Positions 15,301 to 22,913 of a DNA stretch of 29,440 nt are shown in pieces (positions within the stretch are counted from its first letter, which is position 1; every line of letters begins with the position of its first letter). Both the position numbers and the translations under genes were made by a program. Source of the stretch: SpSt-583 sp034434015 (GTDB lineage: Bacteria > Chloroflexota > Anaerolineae > Anaerolineales > UBA6663); NCBI GenBank assembly GCA_034434015.1, contig DAOUAB010000039.1, positions 1 to 29,440 on the forward strand. Direction: 5' to 3'. Under the pieces are notes generated by a model. That model searched no databases. It saw nothing but the letters and a program-made list of their open reading frames with translations, and was not told where the DNA came from.

Positions 15301-15308
15301 TACGCACT

Positions 15309-15326
15309 GCGTCTTGCGTAAGACGC
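15309..15326. terminator. hairpin between convergent aroQ and histidine kinase genes
   Basis: GCGTCTT, loop GCGT, AAGACGC: a perfect 7-bp stem filling the 27-bp gap between two converging stops. There is no T-tract, so its role as a bidirectional terminator is uncertain. Confidence 0.4.
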
Positions 15327-15327
15327 C

Positions 15328-16524
15328 TCAGCCCTCTTCGAGCGGCTGCGTGAACCAGAACGTGCTGCCGATGCCGACCTCGGACTCGACCTTCATCTCC
15401 CCGCCCAGCACTTCGACCATCTTCTTGGCGACGGCCAGCCCCAGGCCGGTGCCGGTGGCGTAGCCCTCGCTGTCCGGCACCCGGTAGAACTTCTGGAACA
15501 TGTGCTCCATGGCCTCCGGCGGGATGCCGCGTCCGGTGTCGGCGACGCTCAGGCGCGCGAATTTGCCGTCCGGCGTGCGCGCGGCCCGGACCGTGATGGC
15601 GCCGTGCTCGCGGTTGTACTTGACCGCGTTGGTGAGCAGGTTGAGGATCACCTGCTTGAGCTTGCCGCGGTCGCTGGAGAGGGTCGTCAGGCCCGGCTCC
15701 ACTTCGATGTGCAGGACAATGTGCCGGGCGCCCGCCTGCGGCCGCACCACGTCGGCGCACTCCTGGATCAGCTCGGGCAGGTCGAACCGCTCGCGCCGGA
15801 AGCGCATCCGGCCGGATTCCAGGCGCGCCATGTCCAGGAAATCCGTCGTCATGGTGGTCAGCCGCTCGGTCTCGCGCTGCACGGTCCGGATCAGGTCGGC
15901 GCGCTTCTCTTCGGGCAGGTTGGGGCGCAGCAGCAGATGACTGGTGGCCATGATCGCGCCGAGCGGCGTGCGCAGCTCGTGGACCATCTCCGAGATCAGG
16001 TCGGACTGCTGGAACAGGCGCGCGTTGACGATGGCGATGGCGGCCTGGGCGGCCAGGGTCCGCAGTGTGGCGACGTCCTCGTCCGTAAACCCGCCGACCC
16101 GCTTGTTGAGGGCCTGCACGACGCCGATCGGCTTGTCGCGGTGCGCCAGCGGCACGCCCAGGATCGAGCGGGTGACGAAGGCGATCTTGGTGTCCACGAC
16201 GCGGCTCCAGCGCGGGTCGCGGCTGGCGTCCGGCACCACCAGCGGCTGGTTGTTGGTGAAGATCCAGCCGGCGATGCTGTCCATGGGGATGACCAGGCCC
16301 TCCATCTGCGCCGCCTCGATGTTGGTGGTGGCCTCGAAGCGCAGCTCGCCCGATTGGGTGTCGGCCAGGATGATCGAGGCCGCCTCGCAGTCGATCAGGT
16401 CGCGGGCGGCCTGGATGATATTGCGCAGCAGCTTGTGATGATCCAGCGTGGAGGCCAGCGTCTGGCTGATCTCGATCAGGCGCTCGAGGCGCTGGAGGGT
16501 GAGGGGGGGCGGCTGGTCAGGCAT
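15328..16524 (-). CDS. GAF-domain sensor histidine kinase
   Basis: Soluble 398-aa sensor kinase with no transmembrane segment. A GAF domain (about 15-172, with SIILADTQSGELRFEA and ILGVPLAHRDKPIGVVQALNK) precedes the HisKA dimerisation helix, phospho-acceptor H182 in EMVHELRTPLGAI, and the HATPase domain with N box NLLTNAVKYN, G1 VADTGRGIP and G2 GTGLGLAVAKKMVEVLGG. It is last in a three-gene operon; its ATG lies 8 nt inside the end of the Sir2 gene, so expression is coupled. The GAF ligand is unknown; GAF domains in relatives bind cyclic nucleotides, haem or other small molecules. The receiver partner could be the first gene of this operon. Confidence 0.93.
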   Translation of the reverse strand: MPDQPPPLTLQRLERLIEISQTLASTLDHHKLLRNIIQAARDLIDCEAASIILADTQSGELRFEATTNIEAAQMEGLVIPMDSIAGWIFTNNQPLVVPDASRDPRWSRVVDTKIAFVTRSILGVPLAHRDKPIGVVQALNKRVGGFTDEDVATLRTLAAQAAIAIVNARLFQQSDLISEMVHELRTPLGAIMATSHLLLRPNLPEEKRADLIRTVQRETERLTTMTTDFLDMARLESGRMRFRRERFDLPELIQECADVVRPQAGARHIVLHIEVEPGLTTLSSDRGKLKQVILNLLTNAVKYNREHGAITVRAARTPDGKFARLSVADTGRGIPPEAMEHMFQKFYRVPDSEGYATGTGLGLAVAKKMVEVLGGEMKVESEVGIGSTFWFTQPLEEG

Positions 16525-17290
16525 GCGACGTGATCCCGAGCGCCGCCGCGATCCGGGGCAGGACCTCGGCCACGTCGCCGTGCAGGCGCACGTCGGCGCG
16601 GTCGTCCAGGTAGGTGTCGCCGCGGGTCACGATGATCAGGCGCGCCCCAAAGCGCACGGCCTCCATCGGCAGCCCGGCCGCCGGCATCACCTCCAGGGAC
16701 GAGCCCAGGACGAGCATCACGTCGCTGGCCCGGGCGGCGTCGCGGGCCTGCTGGAAGACCAGGGCCGGAAGCTGCTCTTCCATCAGGATGGCGTCCGGCT
16801 TGAGCAGGCCGCCGCAGGCTTCACAGACCGGCAGCACGCCGTCGTGGATGAAGCGCTCCAGCGGCGGGCGGCCCGGCACCCGGCGATGGCATTCCCGGCA
16901 GGTGGCCGTCTCCAGCGTGCCGTGGATCTCGAAGACTTGGCGGCTGCCGGCCCGCCGGTGCAGGCCGTCGATGTTCTGGGTGATCACGGCGGTGAGACGT
17001 CCGGCGGCCTCCAGGGCGGCCAGGGCGCGATGGGCGGCGTTAGGCTCGGCGGCGTGGATGAGGGCCGCCAGCGGGCGCACCCAGTGATAGAACTTTTCCG
17101 GGTGATAACGAAACGCCGACAACGACGCGAACTCGAACGGATCACGCTGCCGCCACAGGCCGGAGCCCGGGCTGCGGAAGTCGGGGATGCCGGACGGGGT
17201 GGATAGGCCGGCGCCCGTGAAGGCGACGGCGGCGCGGGCGGCCTGGAGCAGGTCCGCCGCCCGTCGAATCTGGGCGTTCGCGTCGGTCAT
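16517..17290 (-). CDS. Sir2-family NAD-dependent protein deacylase
   Basis: Predicted 257-aa sirtuin starting at ATG 17290, which overlaps the receiver-CpaE stop by 4 nt; longer in-frame starts lie inside that gene. The NAD site is seen as GAGLSTPSGIPDFRSPGSGLW (26-46), TQNIDGLHRRAG (104-115) and GSSLEVMPAA. H123 in IHG is the catalytic base. A structural zinc site is complete: C131 and C134 (CREC), C156 and C159 (CEAC). The protein would remove acyl groups from lysines using NAD. Its position between a receiver-ATPase and a histidine kinase suggests a regulatory role tied to that signalling pair, but this is inference from gene order. Confidence 0.94.
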   Translation of the reverse strand: MTDANAQIRRAADLLQAARAAVAFTGAGLSTPSGIPDFRSPGSGLWRQRDPFEFASLSAFRYHPEKFYHWVRPLAALIHAAEPNAAHRALAALEAAGRLTAVITQNIDGLHRRAGSRQVFEIHGTLETATCRECHRRVPGRPPLERFIHDGVLPVCEACGGLLKPDAILMEEQLPALVFQQARDAARASDVMLVLGSSLEVMPAAGLPMEAVRFGARLIIVTRGDTYLDDRADVRLHGDVAEVLPRIAAALGITSHA

Positions 17291-18438
17291 GAGCCGGGGG
17301 GCCGGATCTTCTGCAGCAACTGATTGGTCAGGGTGCGATACTGGTCCGCGGTCAGGCTGTCCGGCCGCAGCAGCGCCATGGGCGTGCCGACGTCGGCGGC
17401 CTGGTAAGCCAGCTCGACGGCCGGCGTGATCACCACGGCCACCTTCTGGCCCAGGATCTGCTCGGCCGTGGCCCAGGAGAGCTGGTTGCTGGCCGGCGCC
17501 CGGTTGACGGCCACCACGTCGACCTTGGCGGACGCCAGGCCGAGGGTGGAGAAGTCGTTCAGCAGGCCCTTGGTCTGCATCAGGGAGACGCGCGTCTGGT
17601 CGGTGACGGCCACGAAGTGATCGCACACGGCCAGCAGGCGCCGGTTGGCGTCCGTGATCCCGGTGCCCAGGTCCAGCATCAGCAGCTTGCACATGCCGGT
17701 CAGGATTTTGACGATGGCCTCGATCTGGGCGACGTTCCCGGCGAGGGCCGCTTCCTTGGGCACCGGCGCGGACTGCAGGACGCGGATGCCGCAGGCGTGC
17801 GAGATCAACTGGGCGGTGACGGCCCGCTGGTTCAGGTCGCCGACCGGTTTGGCGACCAGCGCCGCCAGGCTGTTGGACTGGGTGATGCCGAGCATCAGGC
17901 CGGTGGAGCCGTGGCCGGGGCGGACGTCGGCCAGGACGGTGTCCAGCCCGGACTGCGCGGCCAGGGCGGAGACGTTGACGGCCACCGTGGAGGTGCCCAC
18001 CCCGCCCTTGGCGCCGATGAAGCCGACGACGCGGGCGTGCTCCACCGGGACATAGGCGCGGTTGGCGGCGGAGCGGGCCAGCAGGGCCTTGACGTGGGCC
18101 ACCAGCTCGGCCGGGTGGGTGGGTTTGGTGAGGTAGTCGTCGGCGCCGGCCTCGAACCCGGCCACTTTGTCGTCCAGCAGGGTCTTGGCCGTAAACATGA
18201 TGATGGGGATATGGGCGACGGCCGTGTCGGCGCGCAGGCGGCGCGTCACCTCGTAGCCGTCCATATCCGGCATCATGACGTCGAGCAGGATGATGTCCGG
18301 GCGCTCGGTGGTGGCCTTGGCCAGCGCCTGGCCGCCGCCGTTGGCGGCCACGATCTGGTAGCCGTGGCGCTGCAGGATCAGGCCGACCAGCTTGAGCGTG
18401 TCCAGGTCATCGTCGACGATTAGAATCTTTTCGGCCAT
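17287..18438 (-). CDS. response-regulator receiver fused to CpaE/TadZ-like MinD-family ATPase
   Basis: 383 aa. Residues 1-122 are a complete receiver: DDD at 9-11, phospho-acceptor D53 in LLDVMMPDMDG, T83 and K105. From about 136 follows a P-loop of the MinD/ParA superfamily, VVGFIGAKGGVGTSTVAVN, with the signature lysine K144; the second Lys of the usual GKT is replaced by Thr-Ser-Thr, as in CpaE/TadZ proteins. LMLDLGTG and VTDQTRVSLMQ are the switch and later motifs. CpaE-like proteins place pilus or secretion machinery at cell positions; no pilus genes are in the window, so the target is open. First gene of the operon with Sir2 and the GAF kinase, all overlapping. Confidence 0.9.
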   Translation of the reverse strand: MAEKILIVDDDLDTLKLVGLILQRHGYQIVAANGGGQALAKATTERPDIILLDVMMPDMDGYEVTRRLRADTAVAHIPIIMFTAKTLLDDKVAGFEAGADDYLTKPTHPAELVAHVKALLARSAANRAYVPVEHARVVGFIGAKGGVGTSTVAVNVSALAAQSGLDTVLADVRPGHGSTGLMLGITQSNSLAALVAKPVGDLNQRAVTAQLISHACGIRVLQSAPVPKEAALAGNVAQIEAIVKILTGMCKLLMLDLGTGITDANRRLLAVCDHFVAVTDQTRVSLMQTKGLLNDFSTLGLASAKVDVVAVNRAPASNQLSWATAEQILGQKVAVVITPAVELAYQAADVGTPMALLRPDSLTADQYRTLTNQLLQKIRPPGS

Positions 18439-18528
18439 GCCTCACCCTCGTGGGGCGCGCACCACGTCCGTTGCTCGTTCGTCATGATATTCGGGAGGAG
18501 GCAGGGCCTCGTCACCCCACCGGGGAGG

Positions 18529-18557
18529 AGTTTAGCACGACGAGCGCCACAGGGCAA
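18529..18557 (-). promoter_or_regulatory. sigma70-type promoter of the receiver-CpaE / Sir2 / kinase operon
   Basis: On the minus strand, TTGCCC (18557-18552), a 17-nt spacer, TAAACT (18534-18529), in the context CGTGCTAAACT. The -10 with its GTGC extension is identical to that of the aminotransferase promoter. The predicted 5' leader is about 84 nt. Confidence 0.6.
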
Positions 18558-18566
18558 ACTGTCCTG

Positions 18567-18594
18567 CCCGCGGAGGGTTCAAACCGTCCGCGGG
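18567..18594. promoter_or_regulatory. 28-bp near-perfect palindrome between divergent promoters
   Basis: CCCGCGGA, G, GGTT, CA, AACC, G, TCCGCGGG: 12 of 13 opposing positions pair around the centre. It lies just upstream of the minus-strand -35 (18557) and reaches the expected -35 region of the plus-strand glycosyltransferase promoter. This suits an operator for a dimeric regulator acting on one or both genes. Confidence 0.5.
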
Positions 18595-18611
18595 GGCCGG
18601 GCGGCCGGCGA

Positions 18612-18617
18612 TATAAT
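18612..18617 (+). promoter_or_regulatory. -10 box of the glycosyltransferase gene, leaderless arrangement
   Basis: Perfect TATAAT six nt before the ATG at 18624, so the transcript should begin at or next to the start codon. No -35 match is seen; the palindrome at 18567-18594 covers its place. Confidence 0.6.
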
Positions 18618-18623
18618 CCAGGC

Positions 18624-19886
18624 ATGCGCATTGCCATGCTTTCCCTCCACACCTGTCCGCTGGCGACGCTGGGCGGCAAAGACACCGGCGGCATGAACGT
18701 CTACGTCCGCGAGCTGACCCGCGAGCTGGGCCGGCGCGGCCTGGCGGTGGACGTCTTCACGCGCTCGCAGGACGAGCACCAGCCGCACGTCAAGGAAGAC
18801 CTGGGGTATGGCAACCGCGTCGTCCACATCCCGGCCGGGCCGGAGGCGCCGCTGGCCAAGGAGGTCCTGTACCGGCACGTGCCGGAGTTCGTCGGCGGCG
18901 TGCGCGAGTTTGCGCGCGCCGACGGCCGGCACTATGACCTGGTGCATGCCCACTACTGGCTGTCGGGTGTGGCGGCGCGCAGTCTGCGCGAGGCCTGGGG
19001 CACGCCGTGGGCGATCATGTTCCACACGCTCGGCCACATGAAGAACCGCGTCGCGCTGACCGCCGACGAGCGCGAGGGCGAGCTGCGGGTGCAGGTGGAG
19101 ACGGAGCTGATGGCCCAGGCCGACCGCGTGATCGCGGCGACGCCGGCGGAGCTGGCGCAGATCCAGTGGCTGTACCGGGCCGACGTCAGCCGCGTGACCG
19201 TCATCCCGCCCGGCGTGGACCTGGACCTGTTCTACCCGCGCCGGGCCGACCACGCCAAGGAACGGATCGGCGTCGACCCGCACCGCATCCTGCTGCTGTT
19301 CGTCGGCCGCATCGAGCCGCTCAAGGGCCTGGAGACGCTGTTGCGCGCGCTGGCCCTGCTGCGCGACCGGGGCGTGTGCGAATGTCATCAACTGGCGCTC
19401 TCCATCATCGGCGGCGACCCGGATGAGACCCCGGCCGTCCGCAACGCCGAGATGGAGCGGATCAAGGCGCTGCGCCAGGAGCTGGGCCTGGAAGGGATGG
19501 TGACGTTTCTGGGCAAGCAGGACCAGGACGCGCTGCCGGATTATTACGCCGCCGCCGACGCGGTGGTGGTGCCCTCGCATTATGAGTCGTTCGGCATGGT
19601 GGCGCTGGAGGCCATGGCGTGCGGGACGCCCGTGATCGCGTCCGAGGTCGGCGGGCTGGCGTTCCTGATCCAAGACGGGGAGACCGGCTTCCACGTGCCG
19701 GACCGGGACCCGGCCGCGCTGGCCGACCGCATCTGCGCCATCATCACCGATCCGTTGTTGCGCGCCCGGCTGGGCGGCCAGGCGGCCGAGTACGCCCGGG
19801 GCTACAGCTGGCGGTTGATCGCCGACCGGATGCTCGGCGTCTACGAAGCGCTGCTGGCCGGGTCGCGGCAGCCCGTCGCCGGCTGA
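18624..19886 (+). CDS. GT4-family glycosyltransferase
   Basis: 420-aa retaining glycosyltransferase of the GT-B fold. The start MRIAMLSLHTCPL is chosen because it begins the first Rossmann strand and follows a TATAAT by 6 nt. Family marks are GGKDTGGMNVYVREL (17-31, donor/acceptor loop as in sucrose-phosphate synthase and MshA-like enzymes), HAHYWLSG (108-115), FHTLGHMK, VIPPGVDLDLFYP, LFVGRIEPLKG, and the E-x7-E motif with E321 and E329 in HYESFGMVALEAMACGTPVIASEVGG. No signal or membrane segment. The sugar donor and acceptor cannot be fixed; sucrose-phosphate or inositol-glycoside type synthesis is possible. It converges on the metallopeptidase gene 19 bp away. Confidence 0.9.
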   Translation: MRIAMLSLHTCPLATLGGKDTGGMNVYVRELTRELGRRGLAVDVFTRSQDEHQPHVKEDLGYGNRVVHIPAGPEAPLAKEVLYRHVPEFVGGVREFARADGRHYDLVHAHYWLSGVAARSLREAWGTPWAIMFHTLGHMKNRVALTADEREGELRVQVETELMAQADRVIAATPAELAQIQWLYRADVSRVTVIPPGVDLDLFYPRRADHAKERIGVDPHRILLLFVGRIEPLKGLETLLRALALLRDRGVCECHQLALSIIGGDPDETPAVRNAEMERIKALRQELGLEGMVTFLGKQDQDALPDYYAAADAVVVPSHYESFGMVALEAMACGTPVIASEVGGLAFLIQDGETGFHVPDRDPAALADRICAIITDPLLRARLGGQAAEYARGYSWRLIADRMLGVYEALLAGSRQPVAG

Positions 19887-19905
19887 CCGGCCCTCCCCCG
19901 CCCGC

Positions 19906-20991
19906 TCAACGGCGCCCGTTCAGATAGCTCTCGTTCAGCGCGTAAAGCGCGCAGCGGTAGGAGACGAACGACGTAAACTCCACCAGCTTGCTCTCGCGCC
20001 TGTCCTTGCGCACCCACAGGCCCAGGGCGTGCGAGCGCGCGCTGCACTTGTCCAGCAGGTCCTTCACCACCGTCTCGCCGACGCCCGTCCAGCGGCTCAC
20101 CTGGGTGACGATGGCGCGCTTGTGCTTGCGGATGAAATTGTCGGCGTGGACATAGTCCCGCTCGCGCTTGCGGTTGCCGCGCAGCACCGGCGGGGGACGC
20201 CAGAACAGGTCCAGCAGGTCCGGGTCTATGAAGCCGGTCGCCTTGCGCCGGTACTGGCGGGTGCTGCGCAGCTTGAAGAATTGGGCCAGCGTCAGCCGGG
20301 CTTCCTCCAGCGGCTCGAACAGATAGGGGACCTGGTCGATCAGCGGGGGCGCGTGCCGCAGCTCGCGGATCAGGTTCTCGACGAACTCGAGTTTGCGCAG
20401 CGCCCCGGGATAATGGCGGTATTCGCGCCGCCAGTTGTAGCCCGGCTGCATCAGGACGGTGAAGGTCTCGGCGAAATCCTCGTCCGGGTGCTTCTGGGCG
20501 TAATGGTCGCCGGACGGGTTGACGTAGTCCCGGCTCCAGGGGTTGACGCGCTCGACGTAGCGGTCGGTCACCGGGTACGTGTTGAAGTAGTTGCCTTTGA
20601 CATTGAAGATGCGCCGGAAGTCCTTGCGCGTGTACAGCTTGTAGGCGTAGGCGAAGGCGTGGCCCAGCTCGTGGCGGACCAGGTTGACGATGTCTTCGTG
20701 CGAGTACAGGAAGCCGCGCAGTTCGAGGTTCAGGCCGCGCAGCAGTTCGTTGCAGTCATAGAAGCCGAGCGCGATGCTGGTGGTGCCCGCCACCGTGCCG
20801 TAGCCGGTGGACAGGTAGAAGTGGGGCTGGAGCTGGTTGAGACGCTGGCGCCTGAGGTCCTCGCGCGCGAGGCGGATCGCCTCGGCGAAAAAGGAGGTCT
20901 CGATGGACACTTCCAGGCGATTGAGCGGCGTGAGCAACAGCTCCAATCGGAGGGTGTCGTCGTTAAATAGCAAAGCACGTGAGCGGCGCAT
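19906..20991 (-). CDS. putative zinc metallopeptidase (HExxH), family not recognised
   Basis: 361 aa with no signal peptide. The motif VRHELGHAFAYAY gives H107, E108 and H111, and a downstream HPDEDFAETFTVLM offers E175 as a third zinc ligand in gluzincin style. Many conserved-looking aromatic residues surround the motif (NYFNTYPVTDRYVERVNPWSRDY is split here only by description). The C-terminal third is basic and rich in Arg and Lys (for example RGNRKRERDYVHADNF), unlike a simple protease. Substrate and process are unknown. It follows the two tRNA genes on the same strand and may be read from their transcript; no separate promoter is seen in the 116 bp upstream. Confidence 0.7.
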   Translation of the reverse strand: MRRSRALLFNDDTLRLELLLTPLNRLEVSIETSFFAEAIRLAREDLRRQRLNQLQPHFYLSTGYGTVAGTTSIALGFYDCNELLRGLNLELRGFLYSHEDIVNLVRHELGHAFAYAYKLYTRKDFRRIFNVKGNYFNTYPVTDRYVERVNPWSRDYVNPSGDHYAQKHPDEDFAETFTVLMQPGYNWRREYRHYPGALRKLEFVENLIRELRHAPPLIDQVPYLFEPLEEARLTLAQFFKLRSTRQYRRKATGFIDPDLLDLFWRPPPVLRGNRKRERDYVHADNFIRKHKRAIVTQVSRWTGVGETVVKDLLDKCSARSHALGLWVRKDRRESKLVEFTSFVSYRCALYALNESYLNGRR

Positions 20992-21107
20992 CGTTCGGCA
21001 GCTTCTGGTCTGACCGGCCCGGCGGGCGCGTCAGGCGTATCCGTCTTCAAGATGATCAGCGCGAGCGCGAAACGGCGACAGCCAATGGAGAGTGTGCTGT
21101 TGGTGTA

Positions 21108-21181
21108 TGCCCTCGGCGGGATTCGAACCCACGACCCTCAGTTCCGAAGACTGATGCTCTGTCCAGTTGAGCTACGAGGGC
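21108..21181 (-). tRNA. tRNA-Arg (anticodon UCG)
   Basis: 74-nt cloverleaf on the minus strand. Acceptor GCCCTCG pairs with CGAGGGC, D arm GCTC/GAGC, anticodon arm TCAGT-CTTCGGA-ACTGA with TCG at 34-36, and T arm GTGGG-TTCGAAT-CCCGC. Discriminator A. CCA is not encoded. It reads CGA and probably other CGN codons. Confidence 0.95.
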
Positions 21182-21183
21182 GG

Positions 21184-21242
21184 GTCAGTGGACAGCGGCT
21201 CGTGGTCAGTGGACAATCGGCCGGCCACTGTCCACTGACCAC
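21184..21242. repeat. inverted and direct repeats between the two tRNA genes
   Basis: GTGGTCAGTGGACA (21202-21215) and its exact reverse complement TGTCCACTGACCAC (21229-21242) form a perfect 14-bp inverted repeat, with a further direct copy GTCAGTGGACA at 21184-21194. It fills the spacer between tRNA-Arg and tRNA-His. A hairpin here could guide tRNA processing, or it may be an intergenic repeat family. Confidence 0.75.
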
Positions 21243-21256
21243 TTTTCACTGATCGA

Positions 21257-21330
21257 GGGTGGCTGACGGGGCTTGAACCCGCAACCCCTTGAGCCACAGT
21301 CAAGTGCTCTGCCATTGAGCTACAGCCACC
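21257..21330 (-). tRNA. tRNA-His (anticodon GUG)
   Basis: Minus-strand cloverleaf. Acceptor GGTGGCTG against CAGCCACC with 3' C, giving the extra G-1:C73 pair typical of tRNA-His. D arm GCTC/GAGC, anticodon arm CTTGA-CTGTGGC-TCAAG with GTG at 34-36, and T arm GCGGG-TTCAAGC-CCCGT (one mismatch or wobble). CCA is not encoded. It lies downstream of hisS on the same strand. Confidence 0.95.
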
Positions 21331-21360
21331 ATGCGGCCCGGTTTTGCCGGTGCGGGCGAA

Positions 21361-21366
21361 ATTCTA
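21361..21366 (-). promoter_or_regulatory. candidate -10 for the tRNA-His/tRNA-Arg unit
   Basis: TAGAAT on the minus strand in the context TATGATAGAAT, 30 nt before the 5' end of tRNA-His. The -35 is not clear. Confidence 0.35.
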
Positions 21367-21429
21367 TCATATTTCAAGGGGGCTGGAACGGGATTTTCGG
21401 GTTGGTCCAGGCCCCAGTGTCTGATTATG

Positions 21430-21450
21430 AAAACCCGGCCCTCTCCGGTT
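21430..21450 (-). terminator. weak terminator-like hairpin after hisS
   Basis: On the minus strand AACCGG, loop AGAGGG, CCGGGTT with one bulged G, then TTTTCATAAT. It lies about 70 nt after the hisS stop and upstream of the tRNA promoter candidate. Confidence 0.3.
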
Positions 21451-21520
21451 GGGTGAGAGTCTCGCGCCAGGCCGCGGGGAGGTCCCTGCGCCTGCGCGGC
21501 TCTGGGTGGGCAGATAACCT

Positions 21521-22789
21521 TCACGCGCCCAGCCGGCCCCGCAGTTCTTGGGCCAGTTGGGACCTTGGGACGGCGACCTGGCTGCGGGCCTCCAGGTCTT
21601 TCAACATAACCACATCTTTCGCCAGTTCGTCCGGCCCCAGGATCAGGGCGAAGCGCACCCCGGTCGCGTCGGCGTACTTCAACTGCCGGTCGAGCCTGGC
21701 GGCCTCCGGATACCATTCGACGCGGAGGCCGGCCGCGCGCAACTCGGCGGCCATGCGGAGCGAGTCGGTCAGGGTCTCGGCGCTGAACACGGTCACCAGC
21801 GCCTGGGTGGGCGAGACCGGCAGGGGCGGCACCTTGCCGTATTTCTGGGCCACCAGGCCGATGACGATGTCGCCCATGGCGAAGCCGACGCCGGGCAGCC
21901 GGTCCCCGCCCACGTCGCCGACCAGGTTGTCGTAGCGGCCGCCGCCCAGGATGGCGCGGAACTCGCCCTCGCGGTCGCGCGCCTCGTAGACCGTGCCGGT
22001 GTAGTAGTCCAGGCCGCGGATGACGGCCGGATCGTATTCCAGGTAGTCGCGGATGCCCAGCGCCTCGGCGGCCGCCAGGAAGGCGCGGCATTCGTCCGAC
22101 TTCTGCCACAGGTCGCGGTCGTCCAATATGGCCTTCAGCCCGCTCAACTGCGCCGGCTCCACGCCCAGCGTCGCGGCGTATGCGTCCCAGGCCGGCGCGC
22201 TCATCTTGTCGCGCCGGTCCATCAGGCGGAAGACGTCTTTCTTCTTCCCGGCCAGGCCGAGCGCGGCGATCTCGCCGTCCATCAGGCGGCGGTTGTTGAA
22301 CTGGATCTTGATCTCGACCGGCGAGAACCCGAGGCGCTGAAAGAAAGTCGCCATGACGGCGGCCAGCTCGGCGTCGGCGGCCGGGCTGTCCACGCCGATC
22401 AGGTCCACGTTCCACTGGAAGAACTCGCGCGAGCGGCCCTTCTGCGGGCGCTCATAGCGCCAGAACGGGCCGAAGCTCCACCAGCGGATGGGGCGCGGCA
22501 GCTGCGCCTGGCGCGCGGCCACCATGCGCGCCAGCGACGGCGTCAGCTCCGGGCGCAGCGTCACCTGGTCGCCGCCGCGGTCGTTAAAGACAAAAGATTG
22601 CTCTTTCACCAGCTCTTCGCCCGATTTGGCCGCGTACAGGTCCAGGGTCTCCAGAAAAGGCCCATCGTATTCCTGGTAGCCGAAGGCCTGGGCCGCAGCC
22701 CGCATGTTATGATACAGCCAGTTGCGCCGCGCCATCTGCTCCGGATAGAAGTCGCGCGCGCCTTTGACGGTGGGGATCTTGGTTTTCAT
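21521..22789 (-). CDS. hisS: histidyl-tRNA synthetase
   Basis: Charges tRNA-His. The 422-aa class II synthetase shows motif 1 (around VKGARDFYPEQMARR), RPELT at 79-83, motif 2 WRYERPQKGRSREFFQW (110-126), the His-specific loops RGLDYYTG (258-265) and GGGRYD (282-287), motif 3 (LPGVGFAMGDIVIGL), and a C-terminal anticodon-binding domain with VRFALILGPDEL. The length is standard. It is preceded by a leader with a His-rich short ORF and a terminator (22854-22998), so it looks controlled by histidine or charged tRNA-His supply. The cognate tRNA-His gene lies 190 bp downstream on the same strand. Confidence 0.96.
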   Translation of the reverse strand: MKTKIPTVKGARDFYPEQMARRNWLYHNMRAAAQAFGYQEYDGPFLETLDLYAAKSGEELVKEQSFVFNDRGGDQVTLRPELTPSLARMVAARQAQLPRPIRWWSFGPFWRYERPQKGRSREFFQWNVDLIGVDSPAADAELAAVMATFFQRLGFSPVEIKIQFNNRRLMDGEIAALGLAGKKKDVFRLMDRRDKMSAPAWDAYAATLGVEPAQLSGLKAILDDRDLWQKSDECRAFLAAAEALGIRDYLEYDPAVIRGLDYYTGTVYEARDREGEFRAILGGGRYDNLVGDVGGDRLPGVGFAMGDIVIGLVAQKYGKVPPLPVSPTQALVTVFSAETLTDSLRMAAELRAAGLRVEWYPEAARLDRQLKYADATGVRFALILGPDELAKDVVMLKDLEARSQVAVPRSQLAQELRGRLGA

Positions 22790-22853
22790 GGTGACGCTCC
22801 AGCCTCACCCCGGACTCCGGCGCTGCGCGGGGATGGGGGGAGGCCACTCGCTG

Positions 22854-22881
22854 CAATAAAAACGCGGGCCACTGGCCCGCG
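22854..22881 (-). terminator. attenuator terminator before hisS
   Basis: On the minus strand CGCGGGCC (22881-22874), loop AGT, GGCCCGCG (22870-22863), then TTTTTATTG: a textbook intrinsic terminator lying 64 nt before the hisS ATG and after the His-rich leader ORF, so transcription of hisS must pass it. Confidence 0.8.
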
Positions 22882-22913
22882 CTCCAATCAACTGACCGTG
22901 TCCGTGTCCGGCG

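Noticed and set aside
18575..18590. tRNA T-arm-like GGTTCAAACC in the divergent promoter region
   Set aside because: No acceptor, D or anticodon arms can be drawn around it; it is the centre of a palindrome.
18579..19694. Minus-strand open frame opposite the glycosyltransferase
   Set aside because: Composition (His, Gln, Arg, Val) is that of a codon shadow, with no recognisable motif.
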